This document shows positions 8,191 through 15,960 of a DNA stretch of 46,460 nucleotides, piece after piece (the stretch's first letter is position 1; each line of letters starts with the position of its first letter). The notes beneath the pieces were generated by a model. That model searched no databases. It was not told the DNA's origin and saw nothing but the letters and a program-made list of their open reading frames with translations. Made by a program: the position numbers and the translations under genes. The stretch covers positions 1-46,460 of the forward strand of contig JANWKE010000002.1 in NCBI GenBank assembly GCA_025451535.1. Direction: 5' to 3'. The stretch is from Verrucomicrobiia bacterium. Lineage in GTDB: Bacteria > Verrucomicrobiota > Verrucomicrobiia > Limisphaerales > UBA11358.

Positions 8191-9021
8191 TCAATGACTC
8201 TTTATGGATTCGTTAAGATAAGTAGCCAGCGAAGAGATTTGCATGTCTGACAACGGACCGCCGTCAGTCCCTGAAAACGCCGGCATCAGGGAGCCGGGTT
8301 TGCCGTGCGCAATCCAAATGCGCCAGAATTCGAAATTGGTCGGCGTTTTGAGCGCATGCAAATCCGGCACCATCGTCGCGCGATTTTCACCTTCATGACA
8401 AATGGCGCAATCAGCCTCGTAAAGCGCCATGCCGTATTTGGCTTCACCGCGCTGCACGTGGCAGGTCACACAGGTCCCTTTGAAAATCGCCTGCCGATCG
8501 GTCAGCGCAACCTGCATGTTCCGCGCGCGGTCGGCTTGCGACATTGCCGGCATCACGAACGGCTGGATGGTGATTTTGAGCTGCAGCAATTTGGAGCCCT
8601 TGTCGGTATAGACGTTCAGGCTCTTATACAACGTGCCACTCTGGCCGGGCAGGTTCACCGTGGCTTCCAGCTGGCCGTTGGTGCCGGGCGCCAGCGTCCA
8701 GGGCAACGGCGGCAATTTCGTGGTGGTGCAGCCACAGGACGGACGCACACTCAGAATGACGACGGGGTTGGGGGAGGCGTTGGTAAAGTTAAAAACGAAA
8801 TGCGCCGGACCGCTATTCGCGATAACATTGGTTTCTTTGGTCGTCGCGTCCCACGCCAGTATCCCGTCGGGTAACTGCCCCGAGGCGCTCGACAAGTTCG
8901 GTACATAAACCGGCGGGGTAGCAACGGTCGTATTGGATGACTTAAGGTCTGCAGCCAGGAGACCGGTGCCGGCGAAAATAACGCCCGCAACTCCGAAAAG
9001 AAAGTGACGGCCTGATTTCAT
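8191..9021 (-). CDS. DUF1573 - c-type cytochrome fusion, exported
   Basis: A 276-residue exported protein. A signal peptide (MKSGRHFLFGVAGVIFAGTG, cleavage near LLAA-D) is followed by a DUF1573-like beta-sandwich (about residues 60-155) with its usual S-C-G-C-T motif near residue 96. Then comes a c-type cytochrome-like domain with two haem-attachment motifs, CVTCH (184-188) and CAICH (205-209), and a possible distal Met ligand in LMPAF. DUF1573 domains are related to periplasmic Ig-like/ASPM-type folds. The likely role is periplasmic electron transfer, partner unknown. Two CxxCH so close together may mean a small dihaem domain. The ATG at 9021 is chosen because it starts the signal peptide. 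The gene lies 68 nt downstream of leuA. Confidence 0.8.
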   Translation of the reverse strand: MKSGRHFLFGVAGVIFAGTGLLAADLKSSNTTVATPPVYVPNLSSASGQLPDGILAWDATTKETNVIANSGPAHFVFNFTNASPNPVVILSVRPSCGCTTTKLPPLPWTLAPGTNGQLEATVNLPGQSGTLYKSLNVYTDKGSKLLQLKITIQPFVMPAMSQADRARNMQVALTDRQAIFKGTCVTCHVQRGEAKYGMALYEADCAICHEGENRATMVPDLHALKTPTNFEFWRIWIAHGKPGSLMPAFSGTDGGPLSDMQISSLATYLNESIKSH

Positions 9022-9089
9022 AACGACGCCGGATGCTAAACAGGCCGCCGCCTTTTGACGAGCAGGAAATGATTGAGCCGCCAGAGCCA

Positions 9090-10745
9090 TCACAACCGGT
9101 TCAAGGCACTCAAGACGGCGCGCACGGAAGCCAGTTCAATATTCGTGTCCACGCCGGCACCCCAGCGGGTTTTACCGTCACTACGTTTGATTTGAATATA
9201 GGCAATCGCCGCGGCTTCCTCGCCGGAACTCAGGGCGTGCTCGCTGTAAGCCGTGATCTCAAAACTCGGCCCGTCCGCCTTGCTGAATCCATGCACCAAC
9301 GCAGCCAACGGGCCATTGCCCTGGCCGGCGAGTTCCACCACCTTCCCGTCGCACAATAATTTTGCGCGGCATTTGACGATGCCATTTTTGCTCTCCGTTT
9401 CAAATTTCTTGAGCTGCCAGGGTGACGTGCGCTCGATATATTCATTCCAGAACATCTGTTTCAATTCGGCGGCGGTCACTTCACGGCCAAGCTTGTCCAC
9501 TTCATCGTTGGCAATCGGGCCGAACTCGCGCTGCATGTCCTTGGGCAATTCGATGCCGAACTGGCTTTCGAGCAAATACGCCACGCCGCCCTTGCCGGAT
9601 TGCGAATTGACACGAATAACTTCCCGATATTCGCGGCCGATGTCCGTTGGATCAATCGTGAGATACGGCACATCCCAATGCGTGCGGCCGTTCTCCTTCC
9701 ATTCATTCAATCCTTTGCGGATGGCGTCCTGGTGCGAGCCGCTGAAGGCGGTGAAGACCAGTTCGCCCGCGTACGGCTGGCGGGCGGGAACCGTCATGCC
9801 GGTGCACCGCTCATAAACGTCGATAATCGAATTGAGGTCGGTAAAATCCAGTTTCGGATCGATGCCGTGCTGGTAAAGGTTCAACGCCACGGTGACGATG
9901 TCCAAATTGCCCGTCCGTTCGCCGTTGCCGAAAAGCGTGCCCTCAACGCGCTCGGCACCCGCGAGCAAACCAAGTTCCGTCGCTGCCACGCCGGTGCTGC
10001 GATCATTGTGCGTGTGAACGCTGACGATGAGCGAATCGCGATTTTTGATGTTCCGGCAAATCCATTCAATCTGGTCAGCGTAAACGTTCGGCATCGCGAC
10101 TTCCACGGTGTCCGGCAAATTCAAAATCATTTTCCAATCGGGCGTCGGTTGCCAGACCTTCATGACAGCTTCAGAAATTTCCCTGGCAAATTCAACCTCC
10201 GTGGCGCTGAAACTTTCCGGTGAATACTGGAGCATGACCTCCGTACCCTTGAGCCGCGGCAAACGGTCCTTGATCCATTGCGCGCCGCGTACGGCCACTT
10301 CAACGATTTCCTGCTCCGATTTGCCAAAAACGACGCGGCGTTGCGCCGGTGAAGTGGAATTGTAAAGATGAATGATGGCCTTCTTCGCACCGATGAGTGA
10401 TTCCACGGTGCGGTCAATCAAATCTTCGCGTGCCTGCACGAGCACCTGGAGCCACACGTCGTCCGGCGTGCGGTTTTCCTCGATGAGCCGGCGGTTGAAC
10501 GCAAACTCGGTGTTCGACGCGGACGGGAAGCCGATTTCAATCTCCTTGAAGCCGGTTTTCACGAGCGTCTGGAAGAGTTCGAGTTTCTGGCTGACATTCA
10601 TCGGCACGGCCAGCGCCTGGTTGCCGTCGCGCAAATCCACACTGCACCAGCGCGGCGCATGGGTGAGGACGCGGTTCGGCCATTGCCGGTCGGGCAGGCT
10701 GACTGGCGGGAACGGACGGTATTTCTTTGACGGATTCTTGTGCAT
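9090..10745 (-). CDS. leuA: 2-isopropylmalate synthase
   Basis: A 551-residue LeuA that condenses acetyl-CoA with 2-oxoisovalerate, the committed step of leucine synthesis. The catalytic HMGL-like domain has DLRDGNQA with the metal-binding Asp, EIGFPSAS, and HTHNDRSTGVA with metal-binding histidines. The C-terminal part (GNGPLAALVHGF to the end) is the regulatory leucine-binding domain. Length and motifs fit the long 'type 2' LeuA found in actinobacteria and others. The ATG at 10745 is chosen because longer frames would start inside the terminator at 10784-10819. Expression is probably controlled by attenuation through the leader peptide at 10841-10924. Confidence 0.97.
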   Translation of the reverse strand: MHKNPSKKYRPFPPVSLPDRQWPNRVLTHAPRWCSVDLRDGNQALAVPMNVSQKLELFQTLVKTGFKEIEIGFPSASNTEFAFNRRLIEENRTPDDVWLQVLVQAREDLIDRTVESLIGAKKAIIHLYNSTSPAQRRVVFGKSEQEIVEVAVRGAQWIKDRLPRLKGTEVMLQYSPESFSATEVEFAREISEAVMKVWQPTPDWKMILNLPDTVEVAMPNVYADQIEWICRNIKNRDSLIVSVHTHNDRSTGVAATELGLLAGAERVEGTLFGNGERTGNLDIVTVALNLYQHGIDPKLDFTDLNSIIDVYERCTGMTVPARQPYAGELVFTAFSGSHQDAIRKGLNEWKENGRTHWDVPYLTIDPTDIGREYREVIRVNSQSGKGGVAYLLESQFGIELPKDMQREFGPIANDEVDKLGREVTAAELKQMFWNEYIERTSPWQLKKFETESKNGIVKCRAKLLCDGKVVELAGQGNGPLAALVHGFSKADGPSFEITAYSEHALSSGEEAAAIAYIQIKRSDGKTRWGAGVDTNIELASVRAVLSALNRL

Positions 10746-10783
10746 GTTCGTACCTAGTTGTGGCGGCAGCGCTTTCGTTTGGC

Positions 10784-10819
10784 AAAACAAAAACCCCACC
10801 GCCGGGTTGGCAGTGGGGT
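10784..10819 (-). terminator. Attenuator terminator upstream of leuA
   Basis: Read on the minus strand, ACCCCACTGCC pairs with GGCGGTGGGGT: 11 base pairs with one G-U, closed by a five-base AACCC loop. It is followed directly by TTTTTGTTTT. This is a strong Rho-independent terminator placed between the leader peptide stop codon (21 nt upstream of the stem) and the leuA start codon. Its loop AACCC can pair with CGGGTT at the end of the leader coding region, giving a plausible antiterminator. Confidence 0.9.
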
Positions 10820-10840
10820 CCGCTAAAATTTGTCAACGAA

Positions 10841-10924
10841 TCAGAACCCGACCGCAGCGCGGCACAACCGCAGCGCGTTCAGCAGCAGGCTCAGATTCAA
10901 ATTACGATTCACCGGGGCAACCAT
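10841..10924 (-). CDS. leuL: leuA leader peptide (attenuation), leucine-rich
   Basis: A 27-codon open frame starting ATG at 10924 and ending TGA at 10841-10843. It encodes seven leucines in 12 codons (core NLNLSLLLNALRL), including three consecutive CTG codons, and ends RAAVGF. A leucine-rich peptide followed 21 nt later by a strong intrinsic terminator just before leuA is the classic layout of attenuation. When charged tRNA-Leu is scarce, the ribosome stalls at the Leu codons and the terminator is not formed. The frame is found directly in the sequence; its function is inferred from position and codon content. The start lies 12 nt after the stop of the zinc-ribbon gene; no strong Shine-Dalgarno is seen. 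Confidence 0.85.
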   Translation of the reverse strand: MVAPVNRNLNLSLLLNALRLCRAAVGF

Positions 10925-10936
10925 AACCGCTCGGAT

Positions 10937-11584
10937 TCAGCGGGTCAAATCCTTTTTCCTCTTTTCAAATCGCTGTTTTTCCCCGTTCCAGGCCACGTCC
11001 ATGCGCAGCGTGGAATTCAACAGCGGCACGAGCAGTTGAATCGCTTTGTTCATTTCGGCCGCATTCTCAAATTCGCATCTGATTCTTTCTCCGTGCCGCA
11101 CGACCAGGTTCAATCGTCCGCTCTTTCCGACGGTAGCGAATCGGGCAGGCGCTTCCATTGCGGCATCGCGAATTTCGGCCAGGTTCAGTTTGAAGTTGGA
11201 CGTGCTTTCGCGCAGCAATTCCTCCGGATCTTCTGCCTCCAATCGTTGCCGTTTCGCCTTTGTTTTCCTGATCGCAAACAGCCACAAAACCAACGGAATG
11301 ATGTTACCCAGAGGGCCCAATAAAGGCGCCACTGCCGCCAAAACGGACTTTGACCCGCCCTCCATCTGGATGAAAAGCAGATCGCTGCGTTCGACAAAGA
11401 CCCGGTATTTACCAGCTGACAAAATGGGAGAAACCAGCCGAACATCGAATGCCAGCCGAGCGGCTTGTGGCGAGGCCGCAGCCTTCCCCTGGCTTACCAG
11501 CGGACTAATGACCGGCTGGCCGTCAATCGGGCAAATGCCCACGTCATCGGCGTATTCCCTTCCGCAGTCGGAACAATTTTTCAT
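10937..11584 (-). CDS. Zinc-ribbon membrane protein of unknown function
   Basis: A 215-residue protein not recognised beyond its parts. The N-terminus has a zinc-ribbon-like pattern (CSDCGREY...CPIDGQP, Cys at 4, 7 and 18) of the kind found in many bacterial membrane-anchored proteins. A hydrophobic stretch (VLAAVAPLLGPLGNIIPLVLWLF, about residues 81-103) is followed by a basic segment and a soluble C-terminal domain. It ends 12 nt before the leuL start, so read-through into the leucine leader is possible. No function is proposed. Confidence 0.6.
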   Translation of the reverse strand: MKNCSDCGREYADDVGICPIDGQPVISPLVSQGKAAASPQAARLAFDVRLVSPILSAGKYRVFVERSDLLFIQMEGGSKSVLAAVAPLLGPLGNIIPLVLWLFAIRKTKAKRQRLEAEDPEELLRESTSNFKLNLAEIRDAAMEAPARFATVGKSGRLNLVVRHGERIRCEFENAAEMNKAIQLLVPLLNSTLRMDVAWNGEKQRFEKRKKDLTR

Positions 11585-11763
11585 CGGCTGAAAGGTGGCT
11601 AAAGAAATTCAAAGGCGATTCGCGCCCAGCGTCCATCAAAAAATACTCTTCGAATCCGGGTGGTTGGTATCCTGTTTCCCGGACAAAATTTTGTAGACGA
11701 GAAAACAGAAGTTGGATTTTCGCGCTTGCTTCTTTCCAGCCGTCGCCGGGAAACTGCCGCTTC

Positions 11764-12132
11764 ATGGCTTGGAAACGCAAAATCTCCGGCGGCATTCTGG
11801 CGACCATTGGTTACCTGCTCTCGCCATTGTCGTGGTGGAACGACGCGTTCGTGAACATCCCGTTGGCGCTGCTCTTTGCCTGGCTCGTGAGTTTCCTTTA
11901 CCCGCCGGGCTTCACGGCCGGTTTGATTCTGGGTTACTGGCTGACGAATGTGCTGGGCCTGGTACTCATGCACAAGGGCGCGCGGAAAATGCTCTCGGAA
12001 AAACCGACGGTGGACCGGCGCCGGGAATTGTTGATCGACGTGATTGTGTCGCTGGTTTACACCGGCGTCATCGTTGTCCTGGTCAGGGTGGAAATTCTCA
12101 AGCCGTTTTCCGGCTATTTCAATTCCCGATGA
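11764..12132 (+). CDS. Small membrane protein of unknown function
   Basis: A 122-residue protein with a basic N-terminus (MAWKRKISGG) and about three hydrophobic segments: about residues 28-45, 50-68 and 92-110, the last reading IVSLVYTGVIVVLV. I do not recognise a family. It converges on lysC, and the two stop regions overlap by 14 nt (12119-12132), a compact tail-to-tail arrangement. It is divergent from the zinc-ribbon gene with 179 nt between them, which must hold both promoters. No clear ribosome binding site precedes the ATG, so the start is tentative. Confidence 0.6.
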   Translation: MAWKRKISGGILATIGYLLSPLSWWNDAFVNIPLALLFAWLVSFLYPPGFTAGLILGYWLTNVLGLVLMHKGARKMLSEKPTVDRRRELLIDVIVSLVYTGVIVVLVRVEILKPFSGYFNSR

Positions 12133-13339
12133 ACGCCGCGTGGATGGCTTTCATCGCCGATTCGCCCTTCGCCAGATCAATCACCACGGAAATTTTGATT
12201 TCGCTGGTTGAAATCATGTCCACGTTGACACCTTCGTTGGCGAGGGTTTCGAACAGTTTTCCCGCCACGCCGGTATGGCTTTTCATGCCGACGCCGACGA
12301 TGGAGAGCTTGCCGATCTTTTCCGTGGAGATCACGTCGCGGAAACCGAGTTCCTTTTTCAGGCCGTCAATGACCTTTTGCGCCTTGAGCAAGTCCGGCTT
12401 GTCCACCGTGAACGAGAGGTCGGTCGCCGGCACGCCACTGCCGTGACTGATGTTTTGGACGATCATGTCCACATTGACGGTCGCGTCGCCGAGCGCCTTG
12501 AAGATGCGCGCGGCCACGCCGGGTTTGTCGGGCACGCCGACGAGCGTGACTTTGGCCTGGTTCTTGTCGAGCGAGACGCCGCGCACCATGACGTCTTCCA
12601 TGCTTTTGGTTTCTTCTTTCACAATGGTTCCGGGGTTGTCATTCAAGCTGGAACGAACTTCGAAAACGACGGCGAATTTCTTGGCAAATTCCACCGACCG
12701 CGATTGCATCACCTTCGCGCCGAGGCTGGCGAGTTCGAGCATTTCGTCATAGGAAATTTCCTCGAGCTTTTTTGCGTCCTTCACGATGCGCGGATCGGCC
12801 GTATAAACGCCATCCACGTCCGTGTAAATCTGGCAAAGGTCGGCCTTGAGCGCGGCGGCCAGCGCGATCGCGGTCAAATCCGAGCCGCCGCGGCCCAGCG
12901 TGGTAATCTGGCCTTCGGGGGTCTCACCCTGAAAACCGGCGACAATGACGACGTTGCCCTGATTCAAGAGCTCGCGGACTTTTTTGGGCGTGATGTTGTG
13001 AATCTTCGCCTTGGTATGGACACCGTCGGTGACAATACCCGCCTGCGCGCCGGTCAGCGAAACTGCCGGCACGTCCAATGAGTGCAGCGCAATCGCCGTG
13101 AGCGCAATGGTTTGTTGTTCGCCGGTAGCCAGCAGCATGTCCATTTCGCGTTCACTGGGCAGCGGCGCGATGTCCTTGGCCAGTTTGATCAGGCCATCGG
13201 TCACGCCGCTCATCGCGGACACAACGACGACCACCTGATCGCCACGCGAACGATATTCCGCCACGCGCCGGGCGACGTTTTTAATACGGTCGGTGTTGCC
13301 GACCGAGGTGCCGCCGTATTTCTGAACAATCAAGGCCAT
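12119..13339 (-). CDS. lysC: Aspartate kinase
   Basis: A 406-residue aspartokinase that phosphorylates aspartate, the first step to lysine, threonine and methionine. The kinase domain opens with the hallmark KYGGTSV (residues 7-13) and includes GRGGSDLTA and TDVDGVYTADPR. The C-terminal third holds two ACT domains (VTLVGVPDKPGVAARIFKAL and SIVGVGMKSHTGVAGKLFETL), where lysine and/or threonine normally bind for feedback control. Length matches the single-function class. The frame is open well upstream, but the ATG at 13339 gives the canonical start with AGGA 8 nt before it. No lysine riboswitch is apparent upstream. Confidence 0.97.
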   Translation of the reverse strand: MALIVQKYGGTSVGNTDRIKNVARRVAEYRSRGDQVVVVVSAMSGVTDGLIKLAKDIAPLPSEREMDMLLATGEQQTIALTAIALHSLDVPAVSLTGAQAGIVTDGVHTKAKIHNITPKKVRELLNQGNVVIVAGFQGETPEGQITTLGRGGSDLTAIALAAALKADLCQIYTDVDGVYTADPRIVKDAKKLEEISYDEMLELASLGAKVMQSRSVEFAKKFAVVFEVRSSLNDNPGTIVKEETKSMEDVMVRGVSLDKNQAKVTLVGVPDKPGVAARIFKALGDATVNVDMIVQNISHGSGVPATDLSFTVDKPDLLKAQKVIDGLKKELGFRDVISTEKIGKLSIVGVGMKSHTGVAGKLFETLANEGVNVDMISTSEIKISVVIDLAKGESAMKAIHAAFIGN

Positions 13340-13538
13340 GGTTTGTCCTGCTGCGCCAAATTTAATTTTCCCGCTGGTGTTTGTGTATTTGAGCGGCGCG
13401 AAGGATAACAATTTTGCCGTGATTTGCAAGGTGCGGAATCGGTCCCCGGCCTGACGCGGAAATTCATGACGGTTGAAAATGTTCCGGTTCAAAAAGATTT
13501 TAAGCGCGGGCGCCGAACATGAATTATGTTGCACCAGA

Positions 13539-13564
13539 GCAAGCCGGCGTTCCCGCCGGCTTGC
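13539..13564. repeat. Perfect 11-bp-stem hairpin, REP-like
   Basis: GCAAGCCGGCG-TTCC-CGCCGGCTTGC forms a perfect 11-bp stem with a four-base loop. It lies between the divergent lysC and yqjD-like genes, about 30 nt before the yqjD-like start. No T-run follows on either strand, so it is more likely a dispersed palindromic element or an mRNA-leader hairpin than a terminator. Confidence 0.6.
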
Positions 13565-13595
13565 CCGGACGAGAGACAAGGAGAAAGGACAGGTT

Positions 13596-13901
13596 ATGAC
13601 TAACGAAACCAACATGGAAAAGCTCAGCTCGGATTTGAAGGAGTTGACGAGCGACGCGGAAGCGATGTTGCAGGCGACCGCCGGCCAGGCGGGTGAAAAA
13701 ATGAATGAACTGCGCCATCGTTTGTCCTCGGCCCTCGACTCTGCCAAAGCCATGTACCATCAAATCGAGGAAAAAACGGTTGCCAGCGCGAAGACTGCGG
13801 ACAGAACCATGCGCGAACATCCGTATGAATCCATCGGCGTCGCGGCCGGGGCGGCGTTTGGTTTGGGTTTGTTGATCGGCGTGCTCGCCGGTCGCCGATA
13901 A
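13596..13901 (+). CDS. DUF883/YqjD-ElaB-like membrane-anchored protein
   Basis: A 101-residue protein with a long amphipathic helical N-terminal region (KLSSDLKELTSDAEAMLQAT to about residue 70). A REHPYESIGVAAGAAFGLGLLIG motif spans the C-terminal single membrane helix, ending in arginines. This is the signature of DUF883 proteins such as E. coli YqjD and ElaB, which anchor to the inner membrane and bind ribosomes in stationary phase. The ATG at 13596 is preceded by AAGGAGAAAGG, a good ribosome binding site. It leads a three-gene operon with a YqjE-like and a YqjK-like gene, as in E. coli. Confidence 0.85.
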   Translation: MTNETNMEKLSSDLKELTSDAEAMLQATAGQAGEKMNELRHRLSSALDSAKAMYHQIEEKTVASAKTADRTMREHPYESIGVAAGAAFGLGLLIGVLAGRR

Positions 13902-13904
13902 ACC

Positions 13905-14291
13905 ATGGACAAAACGTCGCCAGCCGGGGACGGCCTGTGGTCCACCCTCAGGCGCATGGTCAAGACACTGCGTGACGCGGGGGAAAACCGCATCCAACTG
14001 TTCCTAGTCGAATGGCAGGAGGAACGGTTGCGGCTATTGGACGCGCTGTTGTTGTTGATGGTCGGGACGGTTTGCGCGTTGATGGCCCTGCTCACGGTTA
14101 CGTTCGCCGTTGTGGCGGTTTTCTGGAACACACATCGCGTACTGGTATTGGCGCTGATCATAATTGCCTATGCCGGCGCCGCAGCGACGGCGTTTGTGAT
14201 GCTGCGTTCCCGGTTGCGGCATTGGCGGGCGTTCGCCGCCACGTTGGAGCAAATCAGGAAGGATCAGGCATGTTTCAAAGAAAAGAATTAG
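13905..14291 (+). CDS. YqjE-like phage-holin superfamily III membrane protein
   Basis: A 128-residue membrane protein. A charged helical N-terminal half contains the typical NRIQLFLVEWQEERLRLLDAL segment, followed by two hydrophobic helices (about residues 50-72 and 80-98) and a charged tail. This matches the YqjE/DUF1469 'putative actinobacterial holin-X, holin superfamily III' group. Despite the holin name these are chromosomal inner-membrane proteins of unclear role. It starts 3 nt after the YqjD-like gene and overlaps the next gene by 22 nt, so the three are surely co-translated. Confidence 0.82.
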   Translation: MDKTSPAGDGLWSTLRRMVKTLRDAGENRIQLFLVEWQEERLRLLDALLLLMVGTVCALMALLTVTFAVVAVFWNTHRVLVLALIIIAYAGAAATAFVMLRSRLRHWRAFAATLEQIRKDQACFKEKN

Positions 14292-14587
14292 CGCAACTGC
14301 GGCGGGAAAAGGAACAACTCGTATTCCAAAGCGACGCTCATCGGCTGCAGTTGAAGTCCGACTGGCAACGGCTTCAGTCGCCGGGGCTCTGGCTGGATGA
14401 AACTCTGGGTCTGGCACGCCGTCATCCCGTGTGGATCGCGGGGCTGGCCACAGTGGCAGGGGCACTGGTGGTTAATACCTTGCGTCAACCCCGCACGCTC
14501 ATGGCTGGAATCGGCCGGCTGGGGGAGCTTGCCTCCGTGGCATTCCCGGTCTGGAGATTACTCCGAAGAAAATGGCGGCAATCATAA
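14270..14587 (+). CDS. YqjK-like small membrane-associated protein
   Basis: A 105-residue protein with a charged N-terminal helix (KELAQLRREKEQLVFQSDAHR) and a central hydrophobic segment WIAGLATVAGALVV. The ATG at 14270 overlaps the end of the YqjE-like gene by 22 nt and has GGAAGGA 5 nt upstream. Position after yqjD and yqjE and the helix-then-hydrophobic layout match E. coli YqjK-type proteins, though sequence similarity cannot be judged from memory. It converges on thrC, with 13 nt between the stop codons. Confidence 0.7.
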   Translation: MFQRKELAQLRREKEQLVFQSDAHRLQLKSDWQRLQSPGLWLDETLGLARRHPVWIAGLATVAGALVVNTLRQPRTLMAGIGRLGELASVAFPVWRLLRRKWRQS

Positions 14588-14600
14588 TTCAGCCGGGCAG

Positions 14601-15959
14601 TTACATCGCGTGTTTCTGGATCAAGTACGCCTTGAACTTTTCGTAATCCGCGCCCATGCGGTCGAAGTCTTCCGGTGATTTCAAGGCCGCCTCCATTTGA
14701 GGGGGGATGTCCGGCTCCCATTTCATCATCTTTTGAATTTCTTCCGGAAACTTCGCTGGATTGGCCGTCTCGACGATCACGGCGGGCGCGTCGCCGGGCG
14801 GTTCAACGGCCTGCCAGTCGAGGAACCCCTGCCACGCGACCGCACCATGCGGTTCCAGCAATAATTGATATTTATCCCAGAATTCCTTCAGCGCCGCGCG
14901 GGTGCGATCGTCGGAAACGGAACTGGAAAACAAATCCCGGCGCATCGCGGCGAGGTCGGGCTGCCGATGGATTTTGCCGGTCTCGTCCATCTGCCCGCCG
15001 TAATTCGCCACGAGCCGGGCGAGGTTGCTGGGATGGCCGACATTCATCGCGTTGGAAACCGAGTTGCGCGAGGGCACAACTTTCTCATAAACACCGCTGG
15101 CGAGAAAACGCGGGAAAGCATCGTTGTCATTCACCGGCACCACGAGCTTTTTCACCGGCAAACCCATTTGCCGCGCGACGACAGCCCCCATGGCGTCGCC
15201 GAAATTCCCGCTGGGAATGGAAAAGACCATGGGTTCGCCGGATTTCGCCAGCCGGGATGCGGCGTAAAAATAATAAACACTTTGCGGCAGGAGCCGGCCA
15301 ATATTGATGGAATTGGCCGACGACAGGGGAATGTGCTTTAACTCCTGATCGGCAAAGGCGCGTTTGACCATGGCCTGGCAATCGTCGAACTTGCCATCAA
15401 TGGCCACGATCCGAACGTTGCCGGTGAGCGTGGTCATCAGCTTGCGCTGGCTCACGCTGACTTCGGCGAGGGGAAAAAGCACGATGACGCGAACCCCCGG
15501 CACACCGTGAAAGGCGTGCGCCACCGCCGAACCGGTATCACCGCTGGTGGCCGTAAGGATAGTGACCTGCTGGCCGTCATCGCGCAGGAAATGGCCGAAC
15601 ATCCGCGCCATCATCTGCGCGGCAAAGTCCTTGAACGAAGCGGTCGGCCCCTGATCCAGCCGCATCAGGAAGATACGATCGTGAATCTGTTCCAGCGGGA
15701 TGGGGAAATCGTAAGCGTCGCGGCACATGGCCGCCAGGTCATTGTCGGAAATGATTCCCTCGGTAAATTTTGAGAGGACGCGAAAGGCGATTTCGGGATA
15801 GGGCAACGTGGCAAACGCAGCGATTTCATCCGGCGGCATTTGCGGAAATTTTTCCGGCAGATAAAGTCCGCGGTCGGGGGCCAGTCCGGCATGAAACGCT
15901 CCGCGCAAATTGACGGCGGGTGATTGCCCGTTGGTGCTGCGGAAAAGAAGCGGAGGCAT
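14601..15959 (-). CDS. thrC: Threonine synthase
   Basis: A 452-residue PLP enzyme that converts O-phosphohomoserine to threonine. The PLP lysine lies in PTASFKDF (Lys110), and the phosphate-binding and core motifs TATSGDTGSAV and SIPSGNFGDAMG are intact. The N-terminal LRGAFHAGLAPDRGLYLPE is typical of the long bacterial/fungal threonine synthase class. The ATG at 15959 lies 1 nt after the hom stop codon (TAA-G-ATG), so translation is coupled. An in-frame TTG at 15968 would extend it by three residues. It is the second gene of a hom-thrC operon. Confidence 0.96.
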   Translation of the reverse strand: MPPLLFRSTNGQSPAVNLRGAFHAGLAPDRGLYLPEKFPQMPPDEIAAFATLPYPEIAFRVLSKFTEGIISDNDLAAMCRDAYDFPIPLEQIHDRIFLMRLDQGPTASFKDFAAQMMARMFGHFLRDDGQQVTILTATSGDTGSAVAHAFHGVPGVRVIVLFPLAEVSVSQRKLMTTLTGNVRIVAIDGKFDDCQAMVKRAFADQELKHIPLSSANSINIGRLLPQSVYYFYAASRLAKSGEPMVFSIPSGNFGDAMGAVVARQMGLPVKKLVVPVNDNDAFPRFLASGVYEKVVPSRNSVSNAMNVGHPSNLARLVANYGGQMDETGKIHRQPDLAAMRRDLFSSSVSDDRTRAALKEFWDKYQLLLEPHGAVAWQGFLDWQAVEPPGDAPAVIVETANPAKFPEEIQKMMKWEPDIPPQMEAALKSPEDFDRMGADYEKFKAYLIQKHAM

Positions 15960-15960
15960 C

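Noticed and set aside
12120-13081. Long plus-strand open frames opposite lysC, leuA and serA
   Set aside because: They are antisense shadows created by the GC-rich codon pattern of well-supported genes; their translations show no domains.
13340-13470. Possible lysine riboswitch upstream of lysC
   Set aside because: The leader before the lysC ATG is short and lacks the multi-helix junction and conserved loops of that riboswitch.
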